Shown: piece after piece, positions 19,542 through 29,244 of the stretch
Numbering within the stretch: position 1 is the stretch's first letter
Layout of the letters: each line of letters begins with the position of its first letter
Source: Ignavibacteria bacterium
GTDB taxonomy: Bacteria; Bacteroidota; Ignavibacteria; Tepidaquicellales; OLB5
Reading direction: 5' to 3'
Assembly (NCBI GenBank): GCA_030835025.1
Contig: JAUQWS010000060.1
Coordinates: 1-64,000, forward strand
DNA: 64,000 nt
The notes under the pieces: model-generated
What the model was told of the DNA's origin: nothing
Seen by the model: the letters and a program-made list of their open reading frames with translations, nothing else
The model's database searches: none
Position numbers and translations under genes: made by a program

Positions 19542-19781
19542 TTATCCAAGTTTTTTCTTGATCAGTATGACTGCGTCTCCTACCGTGAGGATCCCGTCTT
19601 CGTCGCCTTGTTCATAAGGTACGCCGAAAAACTGCTCCAGTTCAACAATGTAAGTAATTGTATCCTGTTCTGTAACTATTCCGATATTTGCAAGAGCGGT
19701 CAAGTCGTTGATTGATGCCGGAGGATACCCCGTATAGTCAGCAGTAAAATCTATTACCTGCTGATTAATTGGATCTGCCAT
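19542..19781 (-). CDS. Acyl carrier protein-like small protein, apparently lacking the phosphopantetheine Ser
   Basis: 79 aa; ANIGIVTEQDTITYIVELEQFFGVPYEQGDEDGILTVGDAVILIKKKLG aligns by eye with ACP helix II and C-terminus, but the DSL Ser position is Glu. Confidence 0.5.
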   Translation of the reverse strand: MADPINQQVIDFTADYTGYPPASINDLTALANIGIVTEQDTITYIVELEQFFGVPYEQGDEDGILTVGDAVILIKKKLG

Positions 19782-19842
19782 ATGTATTCCTTTCTATGGA
19801 TCATTTCAGAAAACCCGTCATCGTCATTAATATAACACAAAA

Positions 19843-19896
19843 GGCGAAACGGTTTTCATAAATATAACCATATTTATGAAAAAAATCAGTTTCGCC
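19843..19896 (-). terminator. Long hairpin, probable terminator of the 88-aa gene
   Basis: GGCGAAAC...TTTTCATAAATAT-AACC-ATATTTATGAAAA...GTTTCGCC; followed by TTTTG on the - strand. Confidence 0.65.
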
Positions 19897-19921
19897 CATA
19901 TGTTAGATAGGTGGCCTGGAA

Positions 19922-20188
19922 TCATTCAGTCTGTTTCAAAGACTCAAAATCGATGACTTCCTCCAGCAATCCGTTTGAATCACAAACCCTCAATTCGGCT
20001 TTGCGGCTTCCCAGCATGCTTTCTGCGAAGTACAGCAGCATCATCTTGTACTTCGCTTTTTTGATGATCGAGTTCGAGCCTTCTTTCCTTAGCACCCAGC
20101 CGCTCAGTGCATTGCTGGGTTCAAGGTAATATCTTTCTTTCAAAAGATACTCTTTGTGTACGTATTGACCTGAGAATTTTTCAGCCAC
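19922..20188 (-). CDS. Hypothetical protein (88 aa)
   Basis: Intact ORF preceding the ACP-like gene and ended by a strong hairpin. Confidence 0.5.
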   Translation of the reverse strand: MAEKFSGQYVHKEYLLKERYYLEPSNALSGWVLRKEGSNSIIKKAKYKMMLLYFAESMLGSRKAELRVCDSNGLLEEVIDFESLKQTE

Positions 20189-20391
20189 GTTTGTTCTCCG
20201 TTATTGCGATAATGCTTTTGATAAAAAAATGTAACTTTCCCATGATTGAGCAATTAGCTTGATACGAATATAGAATAATTGTTTTTGATATGTCAAAGAA
20301 AGTTTTTCGCCATTGTCGAACGGTGAGATGTGTATTTTTGTGGATTTTGCCGAAAAAGATGATTATTTTAGGTTAATTTGTCGAATGAGAT

Positions 20392-21840
20392 ATGGATATT
20401 GTAGACTCAAAAATAGCGATTCTCTTTAGGTCATTTTCCAAAAACGAGTTTGAAGAACTCGAAAACTTCGTAAAATCACCCTTTTTCAATACAAGCAGTC
20501 AGATTACCGGTCTTTTTCAGCTACTCAAGAGTGATTACCCTCAATTTAGTACTCTTGATAAAAAGCGAATATTCAATGCTTTATATCCAAAAGAGGAGTT
20601 TAAAGATAAGAAGATCCGTGACCTTTTTACCAGGCTGCTTAAGATTGCCGAAGAGTTCCTTGCACAGTTGGAATTTCGGAAGGCGGAGCTTAACTTCAAC
20701 CGCCTGGTTCTGAAACAATATGCCGAAAGGAATCTTGAAAGGCATTTCAGTTCGAAGCTCAAAGACGCTGAAACAAGAATGAACAAAGAAGAACATCACG
20801 GCAGTAATTATTATTTTGAAAGATATGCATTGCTTAGAACAAGGCGTGAATATTTTGAAAGCCTTAAAGCTTTTGGAAAAGGCAAAGAATTCTCTGAGGA
20901 TTTTTCGCTGGAAATCGAATTGTTCAATGACTACGTGATCTTCAGTTTGTTAACTTATGGAGTGCACCTTGAGATACACAAGAAAGGATTCAATTTTGAG
21001 TATGAATATGTAATGCTCGAAAAACTGATCGAATACCTCCGTCAATATCCTGATAAGACAGACCCGCTGATGAATGTTCTTTTGCATTTGATTCTCCTTG
21101 CAAAAAATCCAAACGAAGAAAGTCTCTATTTCAATATCAGGAAAGAACTTGATTCCTGTAAAGGCATTTTTGAAGAAAATGATCTCAGGTATATAATGAT
21201 CGAGCTGTTCAATTATACTAAGCTTCAGTCACTTGAAAAGGATAAGCCCGAATTCCGCAAAGACAACTATGCACTTCTTAAGGAATCCATTGAGATGGGA
21301 ATGTATCCGAAAGAAGGCATCTTTCTGGCTGAATCTTCTTACATAACGGTTTGCGCTACTGCATTGCAGGAAAAGGACTTCGAGTGGGCTCTTTACTTCA
21401 TGAATAAATATAAAGAAAAGCTGAATCCGGATATTGCAGCTAATGCATTCCGATATTGCATGAGCGTTTATGAATACCGCCTTGGGAATTATAGTGAAGC
21501 GCTTAAAGGGTTTGCCAAGGTATCGCTAGATGACTTTTATTATCAGCTCCGTGTAAAGAATCACCAGTTAAAGATATATTACGAAACTGCCAAATATGAA
21601 AGCGCCCTGAGCCTGATAGACAGCTACAGGCATTTTCTTTCCGCAAATCGTTTTCTGCCAGAATTCGTAAGGGTCAGGTTTTCGAACTATGTCAATTTCC
21701 TCAGCAGGATAGTTAATATCCATCTTGGCGGAAACATAGCAAATATCCCGGATATTATCAAAGATATCGAAAGCATTAACCAGTCAGAGATCGAAAATAA
21801 GGTGTGGCTCCTTGAACAGATCTCGAAGCTAAAAGCCTGA
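20392..21840 (+). CDS. Helical-repeat hypothetical protein (paralog of 56361-57857)
   Basis: FRSFSKNEFEELENFVKSPFFNT...LFQLLKSDYPQFS...ALYPKEEFKDKKIRDLFTRLLKIAEEFL matches the other paralog; C-terminal SLIDSYRHFLSANR is also shared. Confidence 0.77.
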   Translation: MDIVDSKIAILFRSFSKNEFEELENFVKSPFFNTSSQITGLFQLLKSDYPQFSTLDKKRIFNALYPKEEFKDKKIRDLFTRLLKIAEEFLAQLEFRKAELNFNRLVLKQYAERNLERHFSSKLKDAETRMNKEEHHGSNYYFERYALLRTRREYFESLKAFGKGKEFSEDFSLEIELFNDYVIFSLLTYGVHLEIHKKGFNFEYEYVMLEKLIEYLRQYPDKTDPLMNVLLHLILLAKNPNEESLYFNIRKELDSCKGIFEENDLRYIMIELFNYTKLQSLEKDKPEFRKDNYALLKESIEMGMYPKEGIFLAESSYITVCATALQEKDFEWALYFMNKYKEKLNPDIAANAFRYCMSVYEYRLGNYSEALKGFAKVSLDDFYYQLRVKNHQLKIYYETAKYESALSLIDSYRHFLSANRFLPEFVRVRFSNYVNFLSRIVNIHLGGNIANIPDIIKDIESINQSEIENKVWLLEQISKLKA

Positions 21841-21879
21841 AAAACATTCAAAAATCCCCTTTGTGGACTATTAATAATC

Positions 21880-21910
21880 TTGACTTTTTTGTATAGATGA
21901 AGTATCTTTG
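21880..21910 (+). promoter_or_regulatory. Promoter of the suf operon: TTGACT-N17-TATCTTTG
   Basis: TTGACT 21880-21885, TATCTTTG 21903-21910, about 40 bp upstream of sufB ATG. Confidence 0.65.
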
Positions 21911-21949
21911 AGTAACATTTTTTCGGGAAAACTTAAAGATTTTCAAATA

Positions 21950-23404
21950 ATGAGCACAGAAGTTAGCAATGTAGAAGAACTTGCGATAAAAGACTATAAA
22001 TACGGGTTCCAGACCGATATCGAAATGGATATCGTTCCCAAAGGACTATCAGAAGATACGATCAGGCTCATTTCAGTAAAAAAAGGTGAGCCCGACTGGA
22101 TGCTTGAATGGAGATTGAAGGCTTACCGCCACTGGCTCACAATTGCAAAAGAAAACGAACCAAAGTGGGCAAACATTTCCTATCCGGACGTTGATTTTCA
22201 GGACATAATCTATTACGCAGCTCCAAAGCAAAAACCGGAGCTTAATTCCCTTAACGAAGTTGATCCGGAATTACTGAGGACTTTTGAAAAACTCGGCATA
22301 TCGCTGCAGGAGCAAAAGCGTTTAACCGGAGTTGCAGTTGACGCCGTATTTGACAGCGTATCGGTAACAACTACATTCAAAGAAGAGCTTTCAAAGCTCG
22401 GAATAATTTTCTGCTCAATGAGCGAAGCAATTAAGGAACACCCTGATCTTGTAAGGAAATATATCGGCTCAGTAGTTCCTTATACTGATAATTTTTATGC
22501 ATCACTTAACTCCGCAGTATTTACAGACGGGTCTTTCTGTTATATTCCAAAAGGAGTAAGGTGCCCTATGGAGCTATCCACATATTTCCGCATCAATACG
22601 ATCGGTACCGGTCAGTTCGAAAGAACTCTCCTTATTGCTGATGATGGCGGATACGTAAGTTACCTTGAAGGATGCACAGCTCCAATGCGTGATGAGAACC
22701 AGCTTCACGCAGCAGTAGTAGAGCTTGTTGCCCTTGATAATGCTACCATAAAGTATTCAACAGTACAGAACTGGTACCCCGGCGATAGCGAAGGCAAGGG
22801 CGGTATCTATAATTTCGTGACCAAGCGCGGTGCATGCCGCGGAGTGAATTCCAAGATCACCTGGACACAGGTTGAAACCGGGTCCGCTATCACATGGAAA
22901 TATCCGAGCTGCATTCTGCAGGGCGATAACTCTGTGGGCGAATTCTATTCCGTAGCAGTAACAAATAACCGCCAGCAAGCTGATACCGGAACTAAGATGA
23001 TACATCTTGGAAAGAATACAAGGAGTACAATAGTATCAAAAGGTATTTCTGCGGGAAAGAGCAACAATTCATACCGCGGACTTGTACGCGTTCATAAGAA
23101 AGCTGATAATGCAAGGAATTTTACACAGTGTGATTCACTGCTCATTGGTGATAAATGCGGCGCGCATACATTCCCCTATATTGAAGTTGCAAATGAATCA
23201 GCAAAAGTTGAACATGAAGCGACAACATCCAAAATTGGCGAGGACCAGCTCTTTTACTTAAGGCAGCGAGGCATTGCGATGGAAGATGCAATCAATATGA
23301 TAGTAAACGGATACTGCAAAGATGTCTTCCGGGAACTGCCAATGGAATTTGCTGTTGAAGCGCAAAAGCTGCTAAGCATTTCACTTGAAGGAAGTGTTGG
23401 ATAA
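21950..23404 (+). CDS. sufB: Fe-S cluster assembly scaffold SufB
   Basis: [53 protein letters not shown] motifs; start at 21950 (MSTEVSN). Confidence 0.95.
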   Translation: MSTEVSNVEELAIKDYKYGFQTDIEMDIVPKGLSEDTIRLISVKKGEPDWMLEWRLKAYRHWLTIAKENEPKWANISYPDVDFQDIIYYAAPKQKPELNSLNEVDPELLRTFEKLGISLQEQKRLTGVAVDAVFDSVSVTTTFKEELSKLGIIFCSMSEAIKEHPDLVRKYIGSVVPYTDNFYASLNSAVFTDGSFCYIPKGVRCPMELSTYFRINTIGTGQFERTLLIADDGGYVSYLEGCTAPMRDENQLHAAVVELVALDNATIKYSTVQNWYPGDSEGKGGIYNFVTKRGACRGVNSKITWTQVETGSAITWKYPSCILQGDNSVGEFYSVAVTNNRQQADTGTKMIHLGKNTRSTIVSKGISAGKSNNSYRGLVRVHKKADNARNFTQCDSLLIGDKCGAHTFPYIEVANESAKVEHEATTSKIGEDQLFYLRQRGIAMEDAINMIVNGYCKDVFRELPMEFAVEAQKLLSISLEGSVG

Positions 23405-23416
23405 CATTGTGATGAT

Positions 23417-23890
23417 ATGTCACAAGTAAATTATGAAAAATGGGATCACCTTTTCATCAGAGGTGAATATGAAAACCGGGAGCGAATACTTGCAGGATTG
23501 ACTCTTGAAGAAGTAAATACTCTTCCTTCCGAAAAGCTTCACACGATATTCGGTGAGCTTTGGCATATAACAAAGTGGCAAAACATAGTTGTAAACAACG
23601 ATCAGAAGGCATATGAAGAATGGATATCCGGCGGCAGCAGGTATCCGGTAAAAAATGCTGATTCATTCAGCGAGTGGGAAGATCTGAGAAATGAGTTCCT
23701 GACCGGACTCAAATCGGTAATGGCACTGACAGGTTCAACGGAGAAACTTGCCGAAGTAGTAGTTGATGGGTTTACAGTTGAAGATAATCTGTATTCGCTT
23801 GCCGTGCACAATGCATATCATTTAGGAAAGATCGTTGCCCTGAGACAAATGATATTTGCATGGCCGCCTCCGGAAACAAAAGAAAAATAA
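23417..23890 (+). CDS. DinB-like putative metal-binding four-helix protein inside the suf operon
   Basis: GELWHITKWQNIVV and VHNAYHLGKIVALRQM spacing of His residues typical of DinB/YfiT-like proteins. Confidence 0.7.
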   Translation: MSQVNYEKWDHLFIRGEYENRERILAGLTLEEVNTLPSEKLHTIFGELWHITKWQNIVVNNDQKAYEEWISGGSRYPVKNADSFSEWEDLRNEFLTGLKSVMALTGSTEKLAEVVVDGFTVEDNLYSLAVHNAYHLGKIVALRQMIFAWPPPETKEK

Positions 23891-23924
23891 TAAATAAAAC
23901 AACATTACAGGAAATCAAAACTAA

Positions 23925-24689
23925 ATGTTAACAGTAAAAGACCTATTTGTAAAGGTTGAAGATAAAGAGATTCTAAAAGGAATAAACCTGCAGGTTAATG
24001 CAGGCGAAGTTCACGCCATTATGGGACCCAACGGTTCAGGCAAGAGCACGCTCGCAAACGTTATTGCCGGTAAAGAAGGTTACGAAGTAACTTCAGGCGA
24101 AATCACTCTGGATGGTAAAGATATTTTCGAGATGCTCCCCGAAGAACGCGCCCGGGAAGGTGTGTTCCTTGCTTTCCAGTACCCCGTGGAAATTCCGGGT
24201 GTAAGCAACGCATCATTCCTTAAAACAGCAGTGAATGAAATTCGTAAGCATAAAGGACTTGAAGAGCTTGATGCAATGCACTTCCTTAAGTTCATGAAGG
24301 AAAAAATGAAAATGGTTGGGATCGATGATAAGCTTATAAACCGCCCGGTCAACCATGGATTTAGCGGCGGTGAAAAAAAACGGAACGAGATCTTTCAGCT
24401 TCAGATGCTGCAGCCAAAGCTTGCGGTACTTGATGAAACTGATTCAGGGCTCGATATCGATGCGCTTAAGATCGTTTCACACGGTGTAAACCTGTTCAGG
24501 AATAAAGATAATGCAGTAGTGGTGGTTACACATTATCAGAGGCTGCTTAATTATATTGTCCCTGATTTTGTCCACGTGCTTGTTGACGGAAGAATTGTAA
24601 AATCAGGCGGCAAAGAGCTTGCTCTTGAACTTGAAGATAAGGGCTACGACTGGGTGACAAACAATCAAACAGAAGAGGCTGCTGTATAA
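23925..24689 (+). CDS. sufC: Fe-S cluster assembly ATPase SufC
   Basis: [16 protein letters not shown] Walker [15 protein letters not shown] signature, [15 protein letters not shown]. Confidence 0.95.
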   Translation: MLTVKDLFVKVEDKEILKGINLQVNAGEVHAIMGPNGSGKSTLANVIAGKEGYEVTSGEITLDGKDIFEMLPEERAREGVFLAFQYPVEIPGVSNASFLKTAVNEIRKHKGLEELDAMHFLKFMKEKMKMVGIDDKLINRPVNHGFSGGEKKRNEIFQLQMLQPKLAVLDETDSGLDIDALKIVSHGVNLFRNKDNAVVVVTHYQRLLNYIVPDFVHVLVDGRIVKSGGKELALELEDKGYDWVTNNQTEEAAV

Positions 24690-26002
24690 TGGATAAGATG
24701 CAGAATTTACATCCCAGGGACAGATTCATTTCGAACTTCAGCAAGTTCGAGGCCGGCTTGAATGGTGAATCAAAGTCACCGTTCCACGAGCTGAGAAAAA
24801 AAGCAATATCTAAGTTTGAAGAGCTCGATTTCCCGACAACAAAGAACGAGGACTGGAAATACACAAATATAGCCCCGATTCTTGCGCATGAGTTCAATCC
24901 GGCAGCGGGAGCAGCACTTACAAAGAAAGATATTGAACCTTACCTGGTGCCCAATCTTAAGGTTAACCTGCTGGTCTTTATCAATGGTAAATTCCGCAGT
25001 TCACTTTCGCATATATACAAACAGCGGGATGGAGTTGTGATTGAAAGCCTTGCCAAAATGCTCAAAACGAATCCTGAACTTGTATTGAAATACATGGGAA
25101 GGTACTCCGGGCTTGATAACGGTTTTGCGGCGCTTAATACAGCTTTTGCCGATGACGGCGCAGTTGTTTATGTGCCTGATGATTCAACCGTGGATAATTA
25201 CATTCATATAATGAATCTGCTGGGAAGTGCCGGTGAAAACGCACTTGCTCAGCCGCGTAATCTGATAGTTGCGGGTAGGAATTCAAAGCTTAAGATAATT
25301 GAAAGCTATCATAGTATTTCAGAGCTTGAAAATTTAACTAATGTTGTTAACGAGGTTGTGCTTGGCGAAAATTCGGATGTTGAAATTTACAGGCTGCAGC
25401 ATGAGAATATGAGCTCATTCCAGGTCAATAAAACTCAGGCATACCAGCAGAAAGGCTCAACTTACACTCACTACAGCGTAACGCTTGGCGGAAGCATAGT
25501 AAGGAATGACACTAATACTGTACTTGATGCTGAGAACTGTACGGGAAATTTGTTCGGGCTTTACCTGACAGAAGGCCGGCAGCATGTGGATAACCATACA
25601 TTTATTGACCACGCAAAGCCGCATTGCCAAAGCAATGAAATGTATAAGGGAGTTCTTGACGGCAAGTCCAGGGGCGTGTTTAACGGAAAGGTTTTTGTAA
25701 GAGTTGATGCGCAGAAGACAAACGCGTACCAATCCAATAAGGCAATATTGTTAACCAGCGATGCAATGATAGATACCAAGCCGCAGCTTGAGATCTACGC
25801 AGATGATGTGAAATGCTCGCACGGCGCGGCGATCGGTCAGCTTGACGATGAAGCTGTTTTTTATCTGCGCTCCAGGGGCATAGGCGAAGAGCACGCAAAA
25901 CGTGTTTTGATACGCGCATTTGCAAATGATATTTTCGAAACTTTGACAAGTGATGAACTGCACGAACACCTGAACCATCTCGTGTTCGAAAAACTTAAAT
26001 AG
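24689..26002 (+). CDS. sufD: Fe-S cluster assembly protein SufD
   Basis: CHSNEMYKGVLDGKSRGVFNGKVFVRVDAQKTNAYQSNKAILL-type SufD motif, CSHGAAIGQLDDEAVFYLRSRGI. Confidence 0.95.
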   Translation: MDKMQNLHPRDRFISNFSKFEAGLNGESKSPFHELRKKAISKFEELDFPTTKNEDWKYTNIAPILAHEFNPAAGAALTKKDIEPYLVPNLKVNLLVFINGKFRSSLSHIYKQRDGVVIESLAKMLKTNPELVLKYMGRYSGLDNGFAALNTAFADDGAVVYVPDDSTVDNYIHIMNLLGSAGENALAQPRNLIVAGRNSKLKIIESYHSISELENLTNVVNEVVLGENSDVEIYRLQHENMSSFQVNKTQAYQQKGSTYTHYSVTLGGSIVRNDTNTVLDAENCTGNLFGLYLTEGRQHVDNHTFIDHAKPHCQSNEMYKGVLDGKSRGVFNGKVFVRVDAQKTNAYQSNKAILLTSDAMIDTKPQLEIYADDVKCSHGAAIGQLDDEAVFYLRSRGIGEEHAKRVLIRAFANDIFETLTSDELHEHLNHLVFEKLK

Positions 26003-26013
26003 CCGCAGGATAA

Positions 26014-27255
26014 ATGGAAGCTGCACTCACAAAACAAATGTTTGATGTTGAAACTCTTAGGAAAGAATTCCCTATTCTTAAAAGGGTAGTTAACGGCAAA
26101 CCTCTTGTTTATCTGGATAATGCCGCTACTTCGCAAAAACCGCTGAGTGTGATAAATGCCATTTCGGATTATTACTGTAACTATAATTCCAATGTGCACC
26201 GGGGAGTTTATTCCATAAGCCTCGAAGCTTCTGACGCATATGACTGCACGAGAGATAAGATCAGTGAATTCATCAATGCAGGCTCGGCATCAGAGATCAT
26301 TTTCACCCGCGGAGCAACAGATGCTGTTAACCTGGTTGCTTATTCATACGGACTTGAGAACGTCGCCGAAGGAGATGAAATAATTGTCTCCGAAATGGAG
26401 CATCACGCAAACATTGTTCCCTGGCAGGTGTTATGCAAAAAGAAAAACGCAGTACTAAAGGTCATCCCCGTAAACGATAAAGGTGAACTGATAATTGATG
26501 AGTACAAAAAGCTGCTTAACAACAAAACAAAGATCGTTGCGGTAGTCCATATTTCAAATGCGCTTGGGACAATAAATCCGGTTAAGGAGATAACTGATCT
26601 TGCACATCAAAGAGGTGCAAAGGTCCTGATAGACGGCGCACAGGCAGTTCATCACATGCCGGTTGACGTTCAGGATATAGGCGCGGATTTCTATACTTTT
26701 TCCGGACATAAAATGTACGGACCGATGGGAATCGGTGTACTTTATGGCAAACTCGAATTGCTCGAAGCAATGCCCCCTTATCAAACGGGCGGCGATATGA
26801 TAATTTCAGTAAGCTTCAAAGGTACAACATATAATGAAGTCCCCGTGAAGTTCGAAGCAGGCACTCCGAATGTTGAGGGAGTGATTGGGCTGAACAAAGC
26901 AATAGATTTCATAAAATCAGTTGGATTCGATGTGATCAATTCTCATGAACAGGAGCTTATTAATTATGCAACTGAGAAGATATCTGAAATTGATGAAATA
27001 GAAATAATAGGAACTGCAAAAAACAAAGCAAGTGTTCTTTCTTTTGTTGTACGCGGGCAGCATCCTATGGATATTGGCATAATGCTTGATACATACGGCG
27101 TTGCTCTTCGTACCGGAAAGCATTGCACCGAACCTCTGATGGATAGATTCAGCATACCCGGCACTGTTAGAGCCTCGTTTGCAGTATACAATACTCCGGA
27201 AGAGATTGATATTTTCATAGATGCTCTAAAAAGAACCATAAAAGCTCTGAAATAA
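26014..27255 (+). CDS. sufS: Cysteine desulfurase SufS
   Basis: FPILKRVVNGKPLVYLDNAATSQKP, FSGHKMYGPMGIGVLYGK PLP-Lys motif, LRTGKHCTEPLM catalytic Cys loop. Confidence 0.95.
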   Translation: MEAALTKQMFDVETLRKEFPILKRVVNGKPLVYLDNAATSQKPLSVINAISDYYCNYNSNVHRGVYSISLEASDAYDCTRDKISEFINAGSASEIIFTRGATDAVNLVAYSYGLENVAEGDEIIVSEMEHHANIVPWQVLCKKKNAVLKVIPVNDKGELIIDEYKKLLNNKTKIVAVVHISNALGTINPVKEITDLAHQRGAKVLIDGAQAVHHMPVDVQDIGADFYTFSGHKMYGPMGIGVLYGKLELLEAMPPYQTGGDMIISVSFKGTTYNEVPVKFEAGTPNVEGVIGLNKAIDFIKSVGFDVINSHEQELINYATEKISEIDEIEIIGTAKNKASVLSFVVRGQHPMDIGIMLDTYGVALRTGKHCTEPLMDRFSIPGTVRASFAVYNTPEEIDIFIDALKRTIKALK

Positions 27256-27256
27256 C

Positions 27257-27700
27257 ATGGACACTAAACCGATATCCGAAATCGAGGAGGAAATCGTAGA
27301 AGAGTTCAGTTTTTTCGGCGAATGGAATGATAAATATGAGTACATCATTGAGCTCGGAAAGAAGCTGAAGGATTTCCCCGAAGATAAGCATACTGACGCC
27401 AACAAGGTCAGAGGATGTCAGTCAAATGTATGGCTGGCGGCAGATTCGGAAAACGGAGCGATAATTTTTAAGGCTGATAGTGATTCCGTTATTGTGAAGG
27501 GACTGATTGCACTTTTAATAAGAGTGCTTTCGGGAAAGACACCTGATGAAATTCTGGACGCAAAGCTTGAATTCATAGATAAAATAGGACTTAAACAGCA
27601 TCTTGCAAATACAAGGGCTAACGGACTTGCTGCAATGATAAAGCAGATAAAAATGTATGCAATGGCTTACAAAGCCAAACAGGAATTGGAAACAAAATAA
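27257..27700 (+). CDS. sufE: SufE family sulfur acceptor protein
   Basis: KYEYIIELGKKLKDFPED, NKVRGCQSNVWL motif. Confidence 0.92.
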   Translation: MDTKPISEIEEEIVEEFSFFGEWNDKYEYIIELGKKLKDFPEDKHTDANKVRGCQSNVWLAADSENGAIIFKADSDSVIVKGLIALLIRVLSGKTPDEILDAKLEFIDKIGLKQHLANTRANGLAAMIKQIKMYAMAYKAKQELETK

Positions 27701-27708
27701 TTTTCTAA

Positions 27709-28068
27709 ATGGCAGATACCATAGATACCAAAACTTCAGAAGTGACATCGGCAAAGACCGATAAAGCTGATCTAAATAACAATATAGTTGAGGCACTTAA
27801 GAGTGTGTATGATCCGGAAATACCGGTAAACATTTACGAACTCGGGCTGATATACTCTGTAAGCATTGATGAAGATGCAAAAGTTACTATTGAAATGACT
27901 CTTACCTCGCCCGCATGTCCCGTGGCAGGATCGTTGCCGCCTGAAGTTGAAGGCAAGATAAGATCAATTCCCGGTGTTAAGGAATGCGTGGTGAAGGTTG
28001 TATGGGATCCGCCATGGGGAATGCACATGATGAGCGAAGAGGCAAAGCTCCAGCTGAATCTATTATAA
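27709..28068 (+). CDS. DUF59/MIP18-family (SufT-like) Fe-S assembly protein
   Basis: VYDPEIPVNIYELGLIYSVSI, MTLTSPACPVAG, VKVVWDPPW motifs. Confidence 0.87.
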   Translation: MADTIDTKTSEVTSAKTDKADLNNNIVEALKSVYDPEIPVNIYELGLIYSVSIDEDAKVTIEMTLTSPACPVAGSLPPEVEGKIRSIPGVKECVVKVVWDPPWGMHMMSEEAKLQLNLL

Positions 28069-28113
28069 GCAGATATTAAATTTTTATTAAACTATAAAAC
28101 AATAATAAATAAA

Positions 28114-28650
28114 ATGTTCCAGATAAATCAAAGAGCACCGATATACGATCCCGAAGCGGTTCAGCCGATGAGAGATGAACTCACGGCAGCAGGATTCACT
28201 GAAATGCTGACACTTGCTGATGTTGATACTTTTGTTGGCAATAAAGAAGGCACTACGCTTGTAATGATAAACTCTGTCTGCGGGTGCGCAGCAGGCAGCG
28301 CAAGGCCGGGTGTTACACTTGCTTTGCAGAACAGCATAATTCCCGACAGAATTACCACCGTGTTTGCAGGCCAGGACCGTGATGCAGTAGATCACTTAAG
28401 GAATTCATATTTGCCGGGTATTCCCCCGTCATCCCCATACATGGCACTTTTTAAAGCGGGCGAGCTTGTTTTCCTGATGCAGAGAATGAACATCGAAGGC
28501 AAAACTGCTGAAATGGTTGCAGAAGAATTAATCACCGCTTTTAATGAATATTGCAAAAAGGCTGGACCTTCTGTTCCCAAAGAGCATTATGATGCAATAC
28601 TGCACGCTAAAGCATGCGGTTCAAAGATTCCAAAATACGCAGGTAATTAA
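28114..28650 (+). CDS. BrxA/BrxB family bacilliredoxin
   Basis: INSVCGCAAGSARPGV (CGC motif), FAGQDRDAVDHLRNSYLPGIPPSSPYMALFKAGELV. Confidence 0.9.
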   Translation: MFQINQRAPIYDPEAVQPMRDELTAAGFTEMLTLADVDTFVGNKEGTTLVMINSVCGCAAGSARPGVTLALQNSIIPDRITTVFAGQDRDAVDHLRNSYLPGIPPSSPYMALFKAGELVFLMQRMNIEGKTAEMVAEELITAFNEYCKKAGPSVPKEHYDAILHAKACGSKIPKYAGN

Positions 28651-29106
28651 ATGAAATTCAGCACACTTGAAGAGTACGGTTTAAGGTGCCTTCTTCGTGT
28701 AGCTAGCGAAGGCGGCGAAAAGGGACTCACAATTCCCGAAATAAGCAAGGCTGAGGGTATCACTACCCATAACACTGCAAAGATTCTCCGCGGTTTAAGA
28801 CTTGGGGGATTTCTTGCAAGCTCGCGCGGTCAAATAGGCGGCTACACCTTAAGCAGACCGGCTGACGAGATACTTGTAAAGGATGTACTTGATTCACTCG
28901 GCGGCAAGCTGTTTGATGACGAATTCTGTAACGATCACCGCGGAGCATTAAGCATCTGCACTCACACCGTTGATTGTTCCATTCGTTCACTGTGGCAAAT
29001 GCTTCAAAGCGCTGTCGATGGTGTGTTGAAGGATCTCTCAATAAAAGACCTGCTTGCTACAGAAGAAACTCTGGTATCTCAGATTTCATACACACCAAAA
29101 GTCTAG
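28651..29106 (+). CDS. Rrf2/IscR-like transcriptional regulator with conserved Cys cluster
   Basis: MKFSTLEEYGLRCLLRVA, LTIPEISKAEGITTHNTAKILRGLRLGGFLASSRGQIGGYTLSRP; C-x(10)-C-x(5)-C region. Confidence 0.88.
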   Translation: MKFSTLEEYGLRCLLRVASEGGEKGLTIPEISKAEGITTHNTAKILRGLRLGGFLASSRGQIGGYTLSRPADEILVKDVLDSLGGKLFDDEFCNDHRGALSICTHTVDCSIRSLWQMLQSAVDGVLKDLSIKDLLATEETLVSQISYTPKV

Positions 29107-29148
29107 GAAACAATTAAGTTATAGGAAATTAAAAAATTATTTTAATAC

Positions 29149-29229
29149 AAAGGCGGGCGGTTTTGAAATATCTGATATTTCAAACCTTCAATCAATTTAG
29201 TCGTTGGTGAGGAGCCGCCCTGCCTTTTT
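29149..29229. terminator. Elaborate branched terminator/structured element between convergent genes
   Basis: Outer stem AAAGGCGGGCGG/CCGCCC(T)GCCTTT enclosing a perfect 10-bp hairpin TTTGAAATAT-CTG-ATATTTCAAA and a weaker second arm; T-tract follows. Confidence 0.7.
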
Positions 29230-29244
29230 ATTTACCCGGTGGAG

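Noticed and set aside
19313-19549. 78-aa - strand ORF overlapping the ncRNA candidate
   Set aside because: Spans the terminator hairpin and the promoter; low-complexity sequence and overlap with the better-supported ACP-like gene end make it unlikely to be coding.
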